Source of the DNA: Undaria pinnatifida
Taxonomy: Eukaryota; Sar; Phaeophyceae; Laminariales; Alariaceae
Direction of reading: 5' to 3'
DNA length: 64,000 nucleotides
NCBI GenBank assembly: GCA_012845835.1
Contig: JABAKD010000025.1
Location: 22,856,923-22,920,922, forward strand
The position numbers and the translations under genes were made by a program. The stretch's first letter is position 1. Every line of letters begins with the position of its first letter. Under the pieces are notes generated by a model. That model ran no database searches, was not told the DNA's origin, and saw only the letters and a program-made list of their open reading frames with translations. This document shows positions 22,999 to 35,647 of the stretch, one piece after another.

Positions 22999-25900
22999 TG
23001 TTAGAATAACGCCGCCTATCTGGTCTTCGGTTCTTCGAAAATGCCTCTGAACAACCCACAGCCTGCTCATCGCACGACTGGCACACAGCACCCTTGCATC
23101 GACCACCAAAAAAAAAAAGGAAGATAACCCGTATATCCTTGCCACCATCGCGTACGCTGTGGCGGCCCTACAGCTGCGCTACGTGAGTTTGAATCGGACA
23201 GCGATCAACACAACCCAACGTTATTTTTTTCTCACTCTAAAAAGAAAAAAAAGGGACAATGGATATACGCGCGGATGCTCCACGAGAGAGGGCTCTCTCC
23301 TAGTGACAAGAGAAGCCGTACGGTCCCTGATTACGTGCCCTTTTTGCGACGTGCTGGTGGTGAAAGGGGGTGATTGCCCATCTAGGCGTGGATCACTCGT
23401 GGATTTTTCATAATCTGGCTCAACAAGAGTACTAGTCTGAAATTGCTGGTTCCCATATGCAACACAGCAAAAATATCAAAACCACGATGAGACGGTGCGC
23501 GGAACAACTATATGTTTTTTTTTGCCGATTGAAAATTCACCTTTTATCCATTCATTATCACTCAAATTATACTGCATAAGAGTATCGTCCTCACTGGCTT
23601 GTGTTTTAGAGAGACGTTTGTTTTCTTATACGTACGACTACACACTTGACATTTCGGGACAGAAATTTGGTTGACAACGTGATTTCAGCGGAGGACACCA
23701 CGACACGAAGCGAGAACGGCCGACGCCGCCCACGGCAGAGTCGGGAGCGGCGAGCAAGGTGAGGCACGTCCAGGAAACAAGGCGCCGAGAGGTTCACCTC
23801 AGCTCAAGATATTTCGAAGACGGCTCAAAATCTGCTCTCAATCGGACCCTTCGGCTGCTTGTGGGCAACCTCCGGATAATCCTTAATGTATTTGTGTACC
23901 GGTCCGTAGCCGTTTATAGTTTTATTTTACAGTACACCACATTTCATGGACCGCGGCCCGGGCCGGCCCGCGAAACGCATGGGCCGTCTCATGGGTCGGG
24001 TAGACGTCGTCATCGTAGTAGCTGTGCACCACATATCATGAGACACGGCCCGGGCCGGCTCGTGAAAACACGTGGGCCGCCTCGTGGGCTGTGCAGAGCA
24101 GCCCATATAAAGCCCACGTCTCATGGGCTGCGGCCCGGCCCGGCCCATCAAAGTTCGAGTCGATGGGCCGCGGCCTGGCCCGCCCCATCACTTTTCAAAA
24201 TTATCGATTTGTTCAAAATTCTCGGCCCGGCCCGGCCCGCACCATCGGCCCATAACAAGCTCTGGAAAAAAAAAAACAGCGGGTGGTCGGGAATGACCCC
24301 CTTATACATCATACGAAGGTATTTTTGGAAAAGGCAACAACGTATTTCTTACATATACAGTCTTATTAGAACCTATTGGTAGTGGTACGATTCAACAGAC
24401 TGTGGCCTAAGTAATGACCATATAAATTTGTCTCATAATGCACCTGTTTTGCAGCCAAGGACAGGATAACATGTTGGTTCAACAACCAACGGACAGTATG
24501 ATACAATCCCCGGGGTCAAAGCAGGGGATAATATCCCCGGTTTTCCTGTCGTCAACTGTTCGGTTTGACTCCCGCACGGGCAAAAGAGGGTCAACTGTGA
24601 AGTGCGCTCAAGAATTCAAAGAAACGAGTTCGACTTTTTTATTGGTTTATGGGTTCGAGGAGGAAAATGCCAATCCAGCGCGAAAACACGAATTTCGAAT
24701 AAATCTATGTGAAGGAGCTTGAACGGGAGAAACTGGACGGCGAGCTCTGACTTCTCTTACTTAGACGAAGTCAAGGTGGTCATCCTCCTATCTTTAATCG
24801 TTTTCGTGTTTTTCGAGCGCCATAGCTATCGCAGATACTGAAAAAAAAAAAAACCTGGGCCAATTATTTTACCGTGGGCTAGCCGACAAAGGCCCTTTTC
24901 GACTACAGACCCAATCGTGCTTCTTGCATAGCAGAAAGCAACAAGGTTTCCGACTCCATATTTTTCGATTGAGCGATCCGACTCGCACATCCAGTCGAAA
25001 AAGTCGTCGATTCGACTGAACGTCCCAGTCGGATTGCTCAGTTGAAAACGCGTGCGAACCCCATCGCATCACTCATCCCACCACAACAACTCACGCACGC
25101 CGACACGCCCATACCAGGTACGTCAGTATCCTACGACAACGCCAACACTGGCGTAGCTGATATCGCTGTTGCTGATTTTCGCCGGAAGTCAGCGTGGCAC
25201 ATTCCTATGAATAGTCCCGCCGGCCAGCAGCGTGTATCATACGAGGAGAGATGGCAGCAGCTCGCGGTATCGATGAAATTTACCCAACAGCGGCTACGCT
25301 TGCTGTAGCTTTGAACGCCACGAACGTAGATTTGGCGGCTTTGGGCCAAGTCCAACGCCACCAACCCGTTTGGGCGAGGGCTCGTCGTGCGTGAAAAACG
25401 CGTGGCGCGAGGAGAACGAACGAAGCACAAAGCTGCCACCCGACTTTCGACTGCCGCCAGCGATACTCCCTCACACCAACCGCCTCCAGAGAGAGCACAA
25501 CACTACAACACCGAACCGACTGACGATAAGAAGGAGGCCCTGAAAAGTTCAATAGAAAAACGGTTAATTCGGAAAAGGCCCTTTTTCAACTCACGGGGTC
25601 CGTCTGTATAAGAATTCGGCAATAAGACTTGACCTAATTTTTCAAGTTAGTGCCAAGATTTGGTACGAATGCGCAGAAGGTCCGTGTGTTGTTGGCCAGA
25701 GTGGTAATTCTGTAGCGAAGCGGGGGTGTCTCCATCTCGTGAGCCGGGCTGAGTGTGCCCGTGCGTCCACTAGACTGTGCACTCTTTCTTCTCTAGAGTC
25801 TACGCTACGGACGTAAAGGCTAATAGCGGATTCCTGACCTTTTTTCGTCGTAGTTTCGTACTACAAGCAACAAGCAGTAGATTCGGACTTCCAAAGGTGC

Positions 25901-26094
25901 TTCATCTCAAACGCTCTCACTCTCCCAAAGCCGTTCTCGACGACGACCAGGACTCGCAATGCCGACCATCTTTATAACAAAAGGTGGACCGCCAGACGTT
26001 TCATCTGCTATTCTCACAGCAGCTCTCAGCGACGATCGGACGCACAACCTTGCCGCCCAACTCGATCCATCGAACGACGTACGAAACCACGCAG
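22265..26094. other. Largely no gene supported
   Basis: Only short frames and no family recognised. It contains the right part of the decayed hAT element (to about 22998) and the GGCCCGG cluster at 23945-24255. Open frames around 25042-25308 (+) and 25131-25552 (-) overlap without clear splice partners. The unidentified 5' exon of the YnfA-like gene should lie upstream of 26095. Confidence 0.35.
23945..24255. repeat. Cluster of CCCGGCCCGGCCC repeats
   Basis: At least six blocks of GGCCCGGGCCGGCCCG / CGGCCCGGCCCGGCCC, most with an adjacent CATGGGCC or GGGCCG, occur in about 310 bases. The layout resembles the subterminal repeat arrays of the hAT-type elements here, but no terminal repeats or target duplication were found. 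Confidence 0.5.
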
Positions 26095-27150
26095 GTGTGG
26101 GTAATCGCCGTCTTCGGGCTGGCGGGCTTATGCGAGATAGGAGGAGGGTGGTTGGTTTGGCATGCCATCCGCGAGAAGCGACCAAGGTGCTGCTGTAAGA
26201 AGCCATCGCGTTTACGAGAGCAGGTCGACTTTTTTTTTTTATCGCGGACACAACGCAATCGTATCTAAATCTGTACGCAGCTCAGTACGTGCAAGTGTGG
26301 TGAGCTTAAGCTTTATTTTCCCCCATCCGCCGGAGGATAAAAACACTAAAAGAAACCCAGCTCAACCGCCGCTTCTGTACTATGATACTCGTGCGAGTTG
26401 TACGTTCATTATTCGGACAGCGATGTGGGTCATCTCAGGGCGGAAGGTCATTGCTGAGCTGGGTCGTAGACATCCCTTGTTCTCGCTGGCAGTATGGTAG
26501 AGCGCGAGTATTCATAGAAATGCGGCGGGTCGTTTTTTTTCCCGTTTGTTCGACTTCTAATTTCTCGGGATAGAAGGCGGTTTTGAAAAACCTGCACACT
26601 AACCGTGCCCCCGGTATATCGTTGACGAGTCTCAGCCGCTAGCCTCGCGACAGTCTCATCCGGCCGACCACTGTATAGCGCCCGGCTGATCGCAACCCCC
26701 GCCCCGGGCTTCGCAACACGTAGCGGTCCCCCGTTGCCCTGTTCATAATTCCCACCAGCATTATTCTAGATCTAGCCTCCCAACCGCGACCAATGTCTCG
26801 CCAAGCCTAACCCAGCAATGATGGGGCAGTGCGACCACTATATGTTTTTGCTGGTCTTTCCAGAGGATGCGTAGCGACATGTCCCTCCCACCCTACGCCC
26901 GCCTCGCAGATGGTGGATAATCCCCGGGGTGTTCTTGCTGGCGGCCTACGGTTTTGTCGCACCAGCTCTGCTCCCGGACGTCGCTTCCGCCGAGTTCGGC
27001 CGGGCGTTTGCAGTTTACGGCGGCGTTTTTGTCGCCATGTCTCTGTCATGGGGTGTTTTGTTTGACGGCTTCAAGCCGGACGCCGGGGACTATGCAGGTG
27101 CCAGTGTGGCTTTGGTTGGGGTCGCAATCATGTGGTGGTTTCCTCGATAG
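26095..27150 (+). CDS. UPF0060 (YnfA family) small membrane protein, 5' exon missing
   Basis: Two exons, 26095-26186 (upstream acceptor CGCAG) and 26910-27150, join in phase 2 as [21 protein letters not shown]. The protein has the family features in order: a first helix with [15 protein letters not shown], a second helix from [15 protein letters not shown], a third with [19 protein letters not shown], and a last with [18 protein letters not shown] at the stop. That gives four membrane segments, as in bacterial YnfA, which is related in fold to small multidrug-resistance exporters. In bacteria YnfA has been linked to drug efflux; here the role is unknown. An in-frame open stretch continues upstream to 25978 without an ATG, so the start comes from an upstream exon I could not identify. 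The 723-bp intron holds a SINE-like repeat copy. Confidence 0.8.
26281..26346 (+). repeat. SINE-like repeat, copy 1 (3' end)
   Basis: CAAGTGTGGTGAGCTTAAGC ... CCATCCGCCGGAGGAT followed by an A-rich tail. It matches the complement of two longer copies at about 30568-30720 and 56906-57062. It lies in the YnfA-like intron. Confidence 0.6.
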
Positions 27151-28558
27151 CATTGATTTACCCCGCCATAGCAGCAGCACAATAGTATTGTAGTAGTAGT
27201 GCTCGCCAAATGTGACGCCTTGAACGTTCTCCCGGAGAGAGGCGTCAGCGTGATTCATCGTAGCGTGGATAAGCCTTGCTCCCTCAGAACCTCTATTTTG
27301 CAAGGATGGGCCGGGCATTTTTACGCTGTGTTTACAGTAGTAGGGGCCTTGGGTCACCACGTACATGCGGAATATGCGAGTACCGACAATGTTTTCCAGT
27401 ACATGCAGTCTTTACACTTACAATAAAGAACACACTTTTAAATGATGTCTAGGTGAGTTGTTGCCCGTAAGTTTCAGGGCACCCCGGCAGTACCCACTGT
27501 AGTAGTACGAGATGGGGACGGCGTCACGCAGAAAGATTATTGCGTGAGAGTAGTGTACGTCTTGCAGACCCATCCATGCTTCGAGTATATGCATGGTGCC
27601 CATGTCAAGGACACAAAGGGTAATGCGTGAGCTCAGGGAAGCACCGACGATGTGTCATACATAGGAGCAGCCGCAAGGGGTGGGAGAGTGGGGGTTCTTC
27701 GTGAGGCTTCGCTTCCCGTCTGGTACTACTACTGTACGGATAGAAACGGAAATTAACATTGCCTGAATGCCTGAATGCCTGAATTGCACGAGGACTAGTT
27801 TATTTCGTCACCGTGCGTGTCCTTTCGATTATATTTTTTGTGGCGGTTGACGACATAATAGGCAGGGGTGACACAATGCAAGAATGAGGACAACGAGGGG
27901 AAATCAAAGCAATTGGTGTTTATCACGTTTTGACAGAGGGTACTGGTATATATGTGTAACACACATTAGTCCGTTCTTTGTACCCGTCGAGACCAATGCA
28001 AAACGTACAGCATACGACACGCAGGACATACACCAGCCAGGGAAATAGACAGATTGCAGGAGAAAAATACATGGAGAACGGTCGAGGTAGCAGCTAGCTT
28101 GGGTTTCGCACCGTAGCGGGGAGAGGGGAGGAGGTGCTTGCTACAGCATGTGAACCTTGGTTTGAGTTAATATGTCACATTATCTCGTATCAATAATGTA
28201 GTGTACAGTGACAAAAACTTGCTTCATCCATGAGGCGCTTTGTTTTCTCCGTCTCTCTGGCACTCTAAGTGGAGTTGCACGCTCTGTCCATTATTTTCTC
28301 CGGGGACTGTAGGGAGCGGCTCGTCTGGGAGCAGGGTCGCGCTCAAGCAGCCTGCCGTAGTGCAGAACCGCGGGCGTGGAACAGTAGCTGTAGTATGTCA
28401 CATGTGCCGCTGCGGCTGGCTTTGAGTCTCATCGAAATATAAGTACGTGTTTTCGGCTTCGAAGGCGAGGGAGGGAGAGAAAAAGGAGCGACGTTGTGAC
28501 ACCTCTTCGCATGCAACTTTAACCCGAGAAGGTTCACAAGCTGTCGATGTCAGCACAA
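27151..28558. other. Intergenic, no gene supported
   Basis: Probably includes the 3' untranslated region of the YnfA-like gene. A short triplicated TGCCTGAA lies near 27763-27783. No coding exon is recognisable on either strand. Confidence 0.4.
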
Positions 28559-28566
28559 CTAGATAC

Positions 28567-29695
28567 CAGGGCATTCATTAGTAGTTCGGTGTTTGTTGCG
28601 CGCAGCGCAACAGGCGACGCAATGCGTTTTGTGCGGCGGCGCGTGTTGCGCGCCGCAGGCACGCAAGCCGCAGGGGCCCCCGGAGCGTCCCCGGAGGGCC
28701 CCCCGGGAAGGCCCCCGGAAGGCCGCCGGAGGCGAAAAAATGCGATATATGCGAAATATACGCCTGAACGCCAAGTAACGAACTGCGTCTAACCGCCTCC
28801 CGAACCTCAAAAATGTGTGTGTCAGGGTGCCTTGGGATGTCTTGAAGCAGAAACGAGCTGATCGCACGTACACTACCGAAGTCAGGAGCATCGTTGCACC
28901 CAGGTCAATCGATAAAAGAGAAACATATTACTATTATATTCGCCATTCGCCATTCGCCATAGTCGGTGATCGGTGACGTTCCCAATGCCCAGTCTTTGTG
29001 TCGTTTCCATGGTATGGCTCGAATAGCACATCAGCAGCAGAGGTGTGGCAAAAAAAAGAACCCACCCCCCCTCCCTAGACCTTTCTTTGTGCTGCACGTA
29101 ATATCTGCCTGGTCGGTGAAACCCGACATGCTCCCGGCATGGCAGGGGATGCCCTGGTTTACAGTCTACAAGAGCAGGTCTACGGTCTTCTGACTACGGC
29201 TATGGATGAAGCGAGTGCAACACCCCCTCCCCCACCTTCATGCTCCAATTTCCACACCGTCACTGTAGTAGTAGCTTGTCGTCGTTATCGCATGATATCA
29301 CACATCACACTATCACCGCACAGCAACCAAGTATGGCGAATAGGAAAATGAGCTTAAAAATGTTCAACTACGGCCAATTGGACAAAAGGTGCTTGAAAAC
29401 CCCCCCCGCCTACTCGTACGGCGATTTAGAACCCCCCCCCCCAAGAAAAAAAAAAACGCCTGCGGCGAAAAAAAAATATACTGAGTATATATTATTTTCG
29501 CCTGCGTGGTTAATAGAAAGACCCCCATTTTTTTTTTCGCCTGCCGAAAAAAAATGTCGCTACAAAAGAAAAAGACTGGCGAAAAATGATTTCGCACTCC
29601 CAAAATCGCGTGTTACGCTGCCTCGCGGTGACTGTTGCGCAAAACGGATTTTCGACCCAAATGTTGCGCGTGCGCAACAGCTAATTATTGCCCTG
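28567..29695. mobile_element. Non-autonomous hAT-type element
   Basis: The left end CAGGGCATTCATTAG and the reverse complement of the right end CAGGGCAATAATTAG match at 13 of 15 positions and start with the CAGGG typical of hAT termini. Directly outside is a perfect 8-base duplication, CTAGATAC (28559-28566 and 29696-29703). TGTTGCGC motifs, some as palindromes (TTGCGCGCAGCGCAA, TTGCGCGTGCGCAA), occur just inside both ends as subterminal repeats. The 1129-bp interior is GC-rich on the left and has A-tracts with CGCCTGCGGCGAAAA on the right. It contains no transposase. Confidence 0.85.
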
Positions 29696-29703
29696 CTAGA
29701 TAC

Positions 29704-30370
29704 ATGCGGCACCAACGGAACTGAAACTTCGTGAGGGTCAGTAAGATGATGAATGATGCCCAATGGGCTTGATGTTTGCGTCACAGGGCGGCCTGGACCG
29801 AGAATCCCAAGAATCGAAAAGTCTGGAAACATCGACAGGGGTCGCCGAGGAGTGAAGTAAAGCTGACACAAACGATACCACTTATGCACAAGCAGCCAGT
29901 ACAAATGACAACAGCACTTTCTTAGTGCTCGTCTGACAGATATTTTGTTAGAGCTTCAGCCCTATAAGAGAACGGGCAGCCGGCTTTAATGTGGAGACCT
30001 TGTCCAGACTGATTTTACGATACCCCCCCCAAAAAAACCAGCGATTTTCTTCAACGTACGTTTCATGGCTGCTTGACACGAGGAAGGGTGCTATGAAAAA
30101 AGAACTCTTCATATGTCTTTTAGCTTGCAAAGGACTATCGAACGATAACGTCGGGGTGGCAAGGGGCACCGTATAGTCAGGAGATACGGTCGGGAGCTGG
30201 TTTCAAAACCGGCGATTTCGATGAAAAAAAGTTGGGGGGGTACCATAGAACGACTCTCCATCAGACACCATCTGCACGTTGCCTCGCTGGGTGGTTGTGG
30301 TACATGCGAGTAATCCCACGCTAGGGGGGCAGCAGAAGTTTTTGAGCCAACATGAGAACCTCAATATCTT
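29704..30370. other. No gene supported
   Basis: No recognisable domain. Only short frames lie between the hAT-type element and the 64-base tandem repeat. Confidence 0.4.
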
Positions 30371-30562
30371 ACCCGAGACATGCCTTCGAAGACCCTCGTT
30401 AGCGCAATAACCCGACAAATGTTATGCGCTTTTCACCCGAGACATGACTTCAAAGACCCTCGTTAGCGCTATATCCCGACAATTGCTATGCGCTTTTCAC
30501 CCGAGATATGACTTCGAAGACCCTCGTTAGCGCAATAACCGGACAATTGCTATGCGCTTCTT
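30371..30562. repeat. Three tandem copies of a 64-base unit
   Basis: Units start at 30371, 30435 and 30499 with ACCCGAGACATG (or ACCCGAGATATG) and run through GAAGACCCTCGTTAGCGC and AATTGCTATGCGCTT. Divergence is a few bases per unit. The last unit abuts the T-run of a SINE-like repeat. The units are contiguous, with no spacers, so this is not a CRISPR array. Confidence 0.85.
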
Positions 30563-30567
30563 TTTTT

Positions 30568-30720
30568 TTCAATATATCCTCCGGCGGATGGGGAAAAACA
30601 AAGCTTAAACTCACCACACTTCCACGTACTTTCATGCAACTCGTGCCAATTTAGCCCAACTGCATTCGCAATCCAGCGCTAGCTGGCGTGTCCTTCAGTT
30701 CCCGCGGCAGAGACAGCGCG
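30568..30720 (-). repeat. SINE-like repeat, copy 2
   Basis: On - it runs from CGCCAGCTAGCGCTGG through AAGTGTGGTGAGTTTAAGC to CCATCCGCCGGAGGATATA and then an A-run (T-run on +, from about 30561). It shares this order with the copy at 56906-57062. An A-tail after a fixed 3' end suggests retroposition. Confidence 0.6.
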
Positions 30721-30739
30721 AGCTGCGCTAGTTCTAAAA

Positions 30740-32881
30740 CAAATACGCTTGTAAAATTACTTTGAAGAATTATGTTAACCGGTAGTTCCACATTTGAGCT
30801 CAACCGGTCACATCAGATCGGTCAGTAAACGTTCGGCCGAAAAACTGCAAACCCTAGCGTAGGATGGCTCATCCGCTATCATCGGCGTTTAGTTATAAAA
30901 AATACAGCGAGAGCAGCGGTAGCAGCCCCGTTGTCCAACACACTTTTGTGAAAGGATTACGACCAGGCAAAGTTCGAACACGCGTTTTCTTTTTTTTTTT
31001 TCATTTTCGCCCTTGATTCTGATGTATTGTGCTTGTTCCTTCGCTTTCACGAAACAAGCATCCTCTCCAGGCCGGTCTAGTTTGTTCCCTGATAAAATAT
31101 TCGATCCTCTGCACACATCTCTTAAACAGGTGTTGTTCGAGTACTTCTCCCCGGTTGTATTCTCTTTATTAGACACTGCTGATGTTTTATTTTGTTTCGT
31201 CCTTCGCGTCACCCAAACATCCTCTGCACGCCGGTGCAAGTTGTAGTGGTATTTTTTCTTCGACGCACCACAGTAAATAAATCTTGTCTTGTTTTCACCG
31301 CGCGCTCTGCAGTTACAATCACCATGGTACTCTTTTTTCCGCGCGAAACAACCGCAAATTGTTCACTGACGCTCTGTCTCCTAGGCGGTGTCTCTTAAAT
31401 CGAGTTATCTTAAATCGTGGGCGCCACCGTTGTACATATTTACCGGTACCTCTTTCAGCACGTAAAAAAGTCGGGACTAGAGACAAGCAACGCGAAAGTT
31501 ACTAATTCGCTTACTGTACTAACCCAACGAAAATTCAGCAAGAGCAGCAGCAGTCCCGTTGCCCGAGAGGGTCAGGCCTCGAACAAGCTAAATACACTAG
31601 TACTAGAGAGCCAGAGCCTTCAGCAGTAGGTGTAGGATCTACGGCAGATCAGCAGGAGCTTTTAGCTTTTTTTGGCGGTGGGGGTGGCCAAACCTCCTTG
31701 TCGTTCTCGTCAAGCAGCTAAGTTGCCTCGGGCATTCGACCCTGCCGTGCTACATGGTATGGTCCAGTGCGACCTGACGCCAGGTCCTGCACGTAGAGCA
31801 CAGTAGTTGTTAAGTAGGGTGCACGCAGGAAAGGCCCTCGCTTCGTACTACTTGGTATATGTTGAGGTCCCATATTTTACTCCAGAGCTGAATGCAGTGC
31901 CGGGGCCGCAGTGCCGTGCCGCTTGGAGCCGAAAATACAGCAAGAGCAGCAGCAGTCCCGTTGCCCGAGAGGGGTCAGGCCTCGAGCAAGATAAATACAC
32001 TAGTACTAGAGAGCTAGAGCCTTCGGCGCTGTAATCCAATCTTGCGGCCAGAGTATGAACAACACATGTGCTCGCAAACAAACGCAACGCGCGCACGCCA
32101 ATGGGCGGCATAAAACAGCACGACGAAAGCAACGACTGCTGCCAACATGTTCCGACACAAACCGCCATACGTTTCACGGAGTGTTGGAGAGCGCCAAACG
32201 TCTCCCACGACTGCCTTGACCGCTTCGGCCGTGGACGGCCGTCACCGCCAACACCACTAACACAACCACCATCAGCTTGACCACTACCGTAGCCCATGCG
32301 CGCAAGTTGTTGTATATTACATTCCCAGCAGGAAGGATCCTTCTGCTTCGCTCCCTTTCCACCGTCATTTTTTTCCCGCGTACCTGCGGCCGGGCGAGCA
32401 GGACGCGATTAAAGACGCATACTTTCTGCGATACTAGTCAGACGAGTGGGGGGGGGGCGTCAGGAAACTAAAAAATCGAGCGACGGTAGGCTTTCAAGCG
32501 CGACGCGTTCTGCGATTGCAACGCGCCAAGAGCAAGAAACGTGTGCAGCCTGAGTTGGTGCTACGTCGCGCGCAGTTCATCTTCGCTCTACGTTTCGAAG
32601 GTCGGGCGACGCTATAGCAGCAAAGCGTTCAGCGTAGTGCTACGCAAACAGAGAGGTAACACCGTAAACAATCGTGACGCCAATGCTCACAAACCCCACG
32701 CGTATGCCGCCGTGCCAGCGATTATGTCCTTACCGCCTTTGCATCGACACAACCTGCTTCTCTCCCCCCGTTCTGCCTCTCTGTCTACGCATGGGACGAG
32801 TTCCTGGCACCTTGCTCAACACATTATCTACTCACCGATGCTTCAAATCGAAGGGGGAATCACACTTCTGTAAGCGGCGGG
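30740..32881. other. Intergenic; dispersed direct repeat, no gene supported
   Basis: A segment of about 100 bases, from GAAAATTCAGCAAGAGCAGC through TCCCGTTGCCCGAGAG and ACACTAGTACTAGAGAG, lies at about 31529-31629. It recurs at 31931-32031, with a partial match at 30893-30938. It includes no usable reading frame. Confidence 0.5.
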
Positions 32882-34802
32882 TTAAGCCGATCGAGACATC
32901 GAGGCAGCAACGAAAGACACATGAGTCCACCGGAACCCATCGACGCGCACACCAATACTAGGCGTGCCGAGTGCCGATGGCACCTGGATAGGCGAATAAC
33001 ACCGCAATGAATGTGCCCGTCGCCACGGTTCGCGATATCTCGTCGGGGCGTTTCGCGTGGGTTTTCCGCCTTTTATAGCACGAATGAGAGTACTTCTGCG
33101 ACGGGCGTTCAGGTGCTTTATGTCGACGCAAGGGCTCGGGTCGCCACCGCTGCTACACACCACTGTGCTCAACAGAACAACCGGTACGTCTAGTTCGACG
33201 TATGAGGGCGCGCGTCGATAGCTTACCTGATAAGACTCGCCACCACGGCCGGGTGCCCGTCCGCCGCAGACCCGACGGACTTGGTCGCTGGTCGACCGTA
33301 CACAGTCACGCCGATATTTTCCGCCCGAGTTATGCCGACTTTTCCCACCTCTGCAGATGCTGTTGATGTTGCATTGGCGTCGTTGACAGCGCGACCAAAG
33401 CTTCCGGCGGCCATCTCCACCGGCTCCGACTCAACCTTCGCCTGTCTTGCTCCTGCTTCTCCCGCTGCCGAATCCGGCGCGTTTTTGGCCGACTCCGCGG
33501 CTGATGCAAACGTCACCGACGTATCTGGCCACTTCCACGACCGCGCGCGGTATGCCGGAGCTTGCGCCAGCATGCGCCTCACTTGCCGCCGCCCGAACCC
33601 GATGTTATCATCCCTCACGGTATTGACTACGTCCAAAGGCGTTTTTCCCGAGGAGTCCCTGATGGTTTCGTTCGCGCCTGCCCCGAGAAGCAAGGACATG
33701 GCGAAGGGGTGGCAGTAGCCCGCGGCGTAGTGGAGCGAGGTAATAACTGGCGGCGGGGTTTTGGCTTCGGGACCCTTGGCGTGAACTCCTCCCTCGGCAT
33801 GGATCAACTCCCGCATCATCCTGAAGTTCCCGATCATGGCCACACTGCAGAACGCGTCTCGGAAAGCGTAGGGCCCAAGCTGGCTAATGCCACGCCCCAG
33901 CAGCAATTTAACTACCGCGAGGTGGTCCTGCTGGCAGGCAGTCGTAAGGGCCGTGGTTCCCATAGCATCTGCAACGCCCGGGTCCGCCCCGGCCTTGTCG
34001 AGGAGATACTTCACGGATGTCACGTGGCCGGACGAGCACGCGAAGGTGAGCGGCGTTTGCAAGTCGTTGTTGCGCCATTCGTGGCTCGAGCCTGCAGATA
34101 TAAGCACATGCAATGCCGGGACGTTGTCCGCGGCCGCAGCGTGGTGGAGCGCCGTATACCCGTCCTGGTCTTCGGCCTTCAGCAGCGCCCCCGCTCGGAT
34201 GAGCTCCTTCAAGATCTGCGTCGCGTGCCGAAGGCCATGTAGATGCAAGCGAAGGAACGAAGGAAGGATCAAAGGAACACACGACCAAGACGTCGCTTTC
34301 GAGCACGCCATTATGCTGCAGCAGTGGCAAACAAGACCATACAAGGCACGCAACCCGCAGCCCGACCAACTAGTTCATGTCAAGTAACCCAGTTTTGGCT
34401 TGGTCGTGGGTAACCACGGGGTAACTATGTAAAGATTGGTCGAGGCACGTTCAAGTGATTTCCTGTAAATCTGGAACACGACTCCCTGTCGGTCCCCCCT
34501 CCCCTCCTCTCCCCCCCCATATATGAGTCGGCTCGTAAAACCGATTGCTTACTCACTCCCACTCTGCCGCGACGAGCCGTGAAGTGCAGGGGGTAGGGGT
34601 TGAAATCATCTGTCTGATTGGGGCTAGCGCCGGCTTTAATCAGCTCCTTGACGATGGCCAAGTGCCCTTCGCCGCACGCCATGTGGATAGCGCAAAAACC
34701 GTCGGGCTTGTGCAAGTTCACGTTGGCGCCGTGGGCGAGAAGGAGCCGGACAAGCTCTAGGTTGCCCCTGGAGGCGGCGAGGTTAATCGGGTACATCCCA
34801 TC
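32882..34802 (-). CDS. Ankyrin-repeat protein 2 (5' exon not found)
   Basis: Exons on - are 34802-34557 (246 nt), 34215-33227 (989 nt) and 33095-32882 (last exon, less certain). The first two match the lengths of ankyrin gene 1 exactly and use the same phases. Repeats include DGMYPINLAASRGNLELVRL, AIHMACGEGHLAIVKELIKA and TALHHAAAADN. Then come a Ser/Ala/Glu linker and the shared tail GVTVYGRPA...GHPAVVASL. The first splice creates RRGRVG|ILKELIRAG inside a repeat. The upstream acceptor CAACAG|GATGG equals that of gene 1, so a short N-terminal exon like the one at 19.9 kb is expected, but none was seen. It is probably a protein-interaction scaffold of unknown role. Gene 1 lies 22 kb away on the same strand, consistent with segmental duplication. 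Confidence 0.8.
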
Positions 34803-35647
34803 CTGTTGTGGGCCAAATCGTTTGCATGAATGGAGGTCAGGTCGTTGTTGACACTTAAAGCCACCACACGATCCGAGCCGGCGGCCGGAAGAGTGGGGAG
34901 GCGGGTGCACTTTATTCGCCGAAAAAACATAACCCAGTCACCGTATATGCGTGTTGTAAAAGCTTCCGAACGAAACGCGACCACGCAAAAAAAAACACAT
35001 CAAACACTGCTTGTACTAACACTACGAGTACTTCATAGCGAGACATTTGCCAATTTTACTCAAAGGTGGTCCTGGGACTGAGTGTGCCTGGCCCAGCCCT
35101 CAAGTGTGCATTGTCGTGGAAGGCGAACAAGGTCAATTCGTTTCCAATCCTCCAGCAAACGGGTAACAAAGAAGCTCAACCCCTTCAGAGCCCCCAACCC
35201 CCTTTACATAAAAATTCCAAGTAAGTTGTCCAAAAAAACGGGTTTGCAGTTGCAACGGGGCACGTCACGTGCGTGCCGTGCGCCAATTTAACCCGGTTGC
35301 CGAAGCAACGGTGCTACTGTGGCATGGCAGCGCAAGCTGCCGCGACCTGCGGCTGCCGTGGTCTACAGACGCAAGAGTACGTCGACCCGCCGTGACCCCC
35401 AGCTGAGGATCGGGTGCGGTAGAGGTAACCACCCGGAGAGTGCCCCCTCATGGTCGTGTAGGGTTTTTGCGGGAAGTCACCCAACAAAAAGCCAGGCTAT
35501 GCCACCCCTTCGCCCGTCTTGGTCCATCTTATCCGTTTGCGCGTTGTAAGTTGATATATCAGATGATAGCTAGAGCTCTGTTCGAATCGAGAGATCGTGG
35601 GCGTGCTATATATGTGTCCCAAGCATCGAGTGCCGACACTGTGCCTG
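34803..35647. other. No gene supported
   Basis: A gap between ankyrin gene 2 and the RING-like frame. Open frames here lack domains and splice partners. Confidence 0.4.

Noticed and set aside
30371-30562. CRISPR array
   Set aside because: The 64-base units are contiguous with no unique spacers, in a eukaryotic context.
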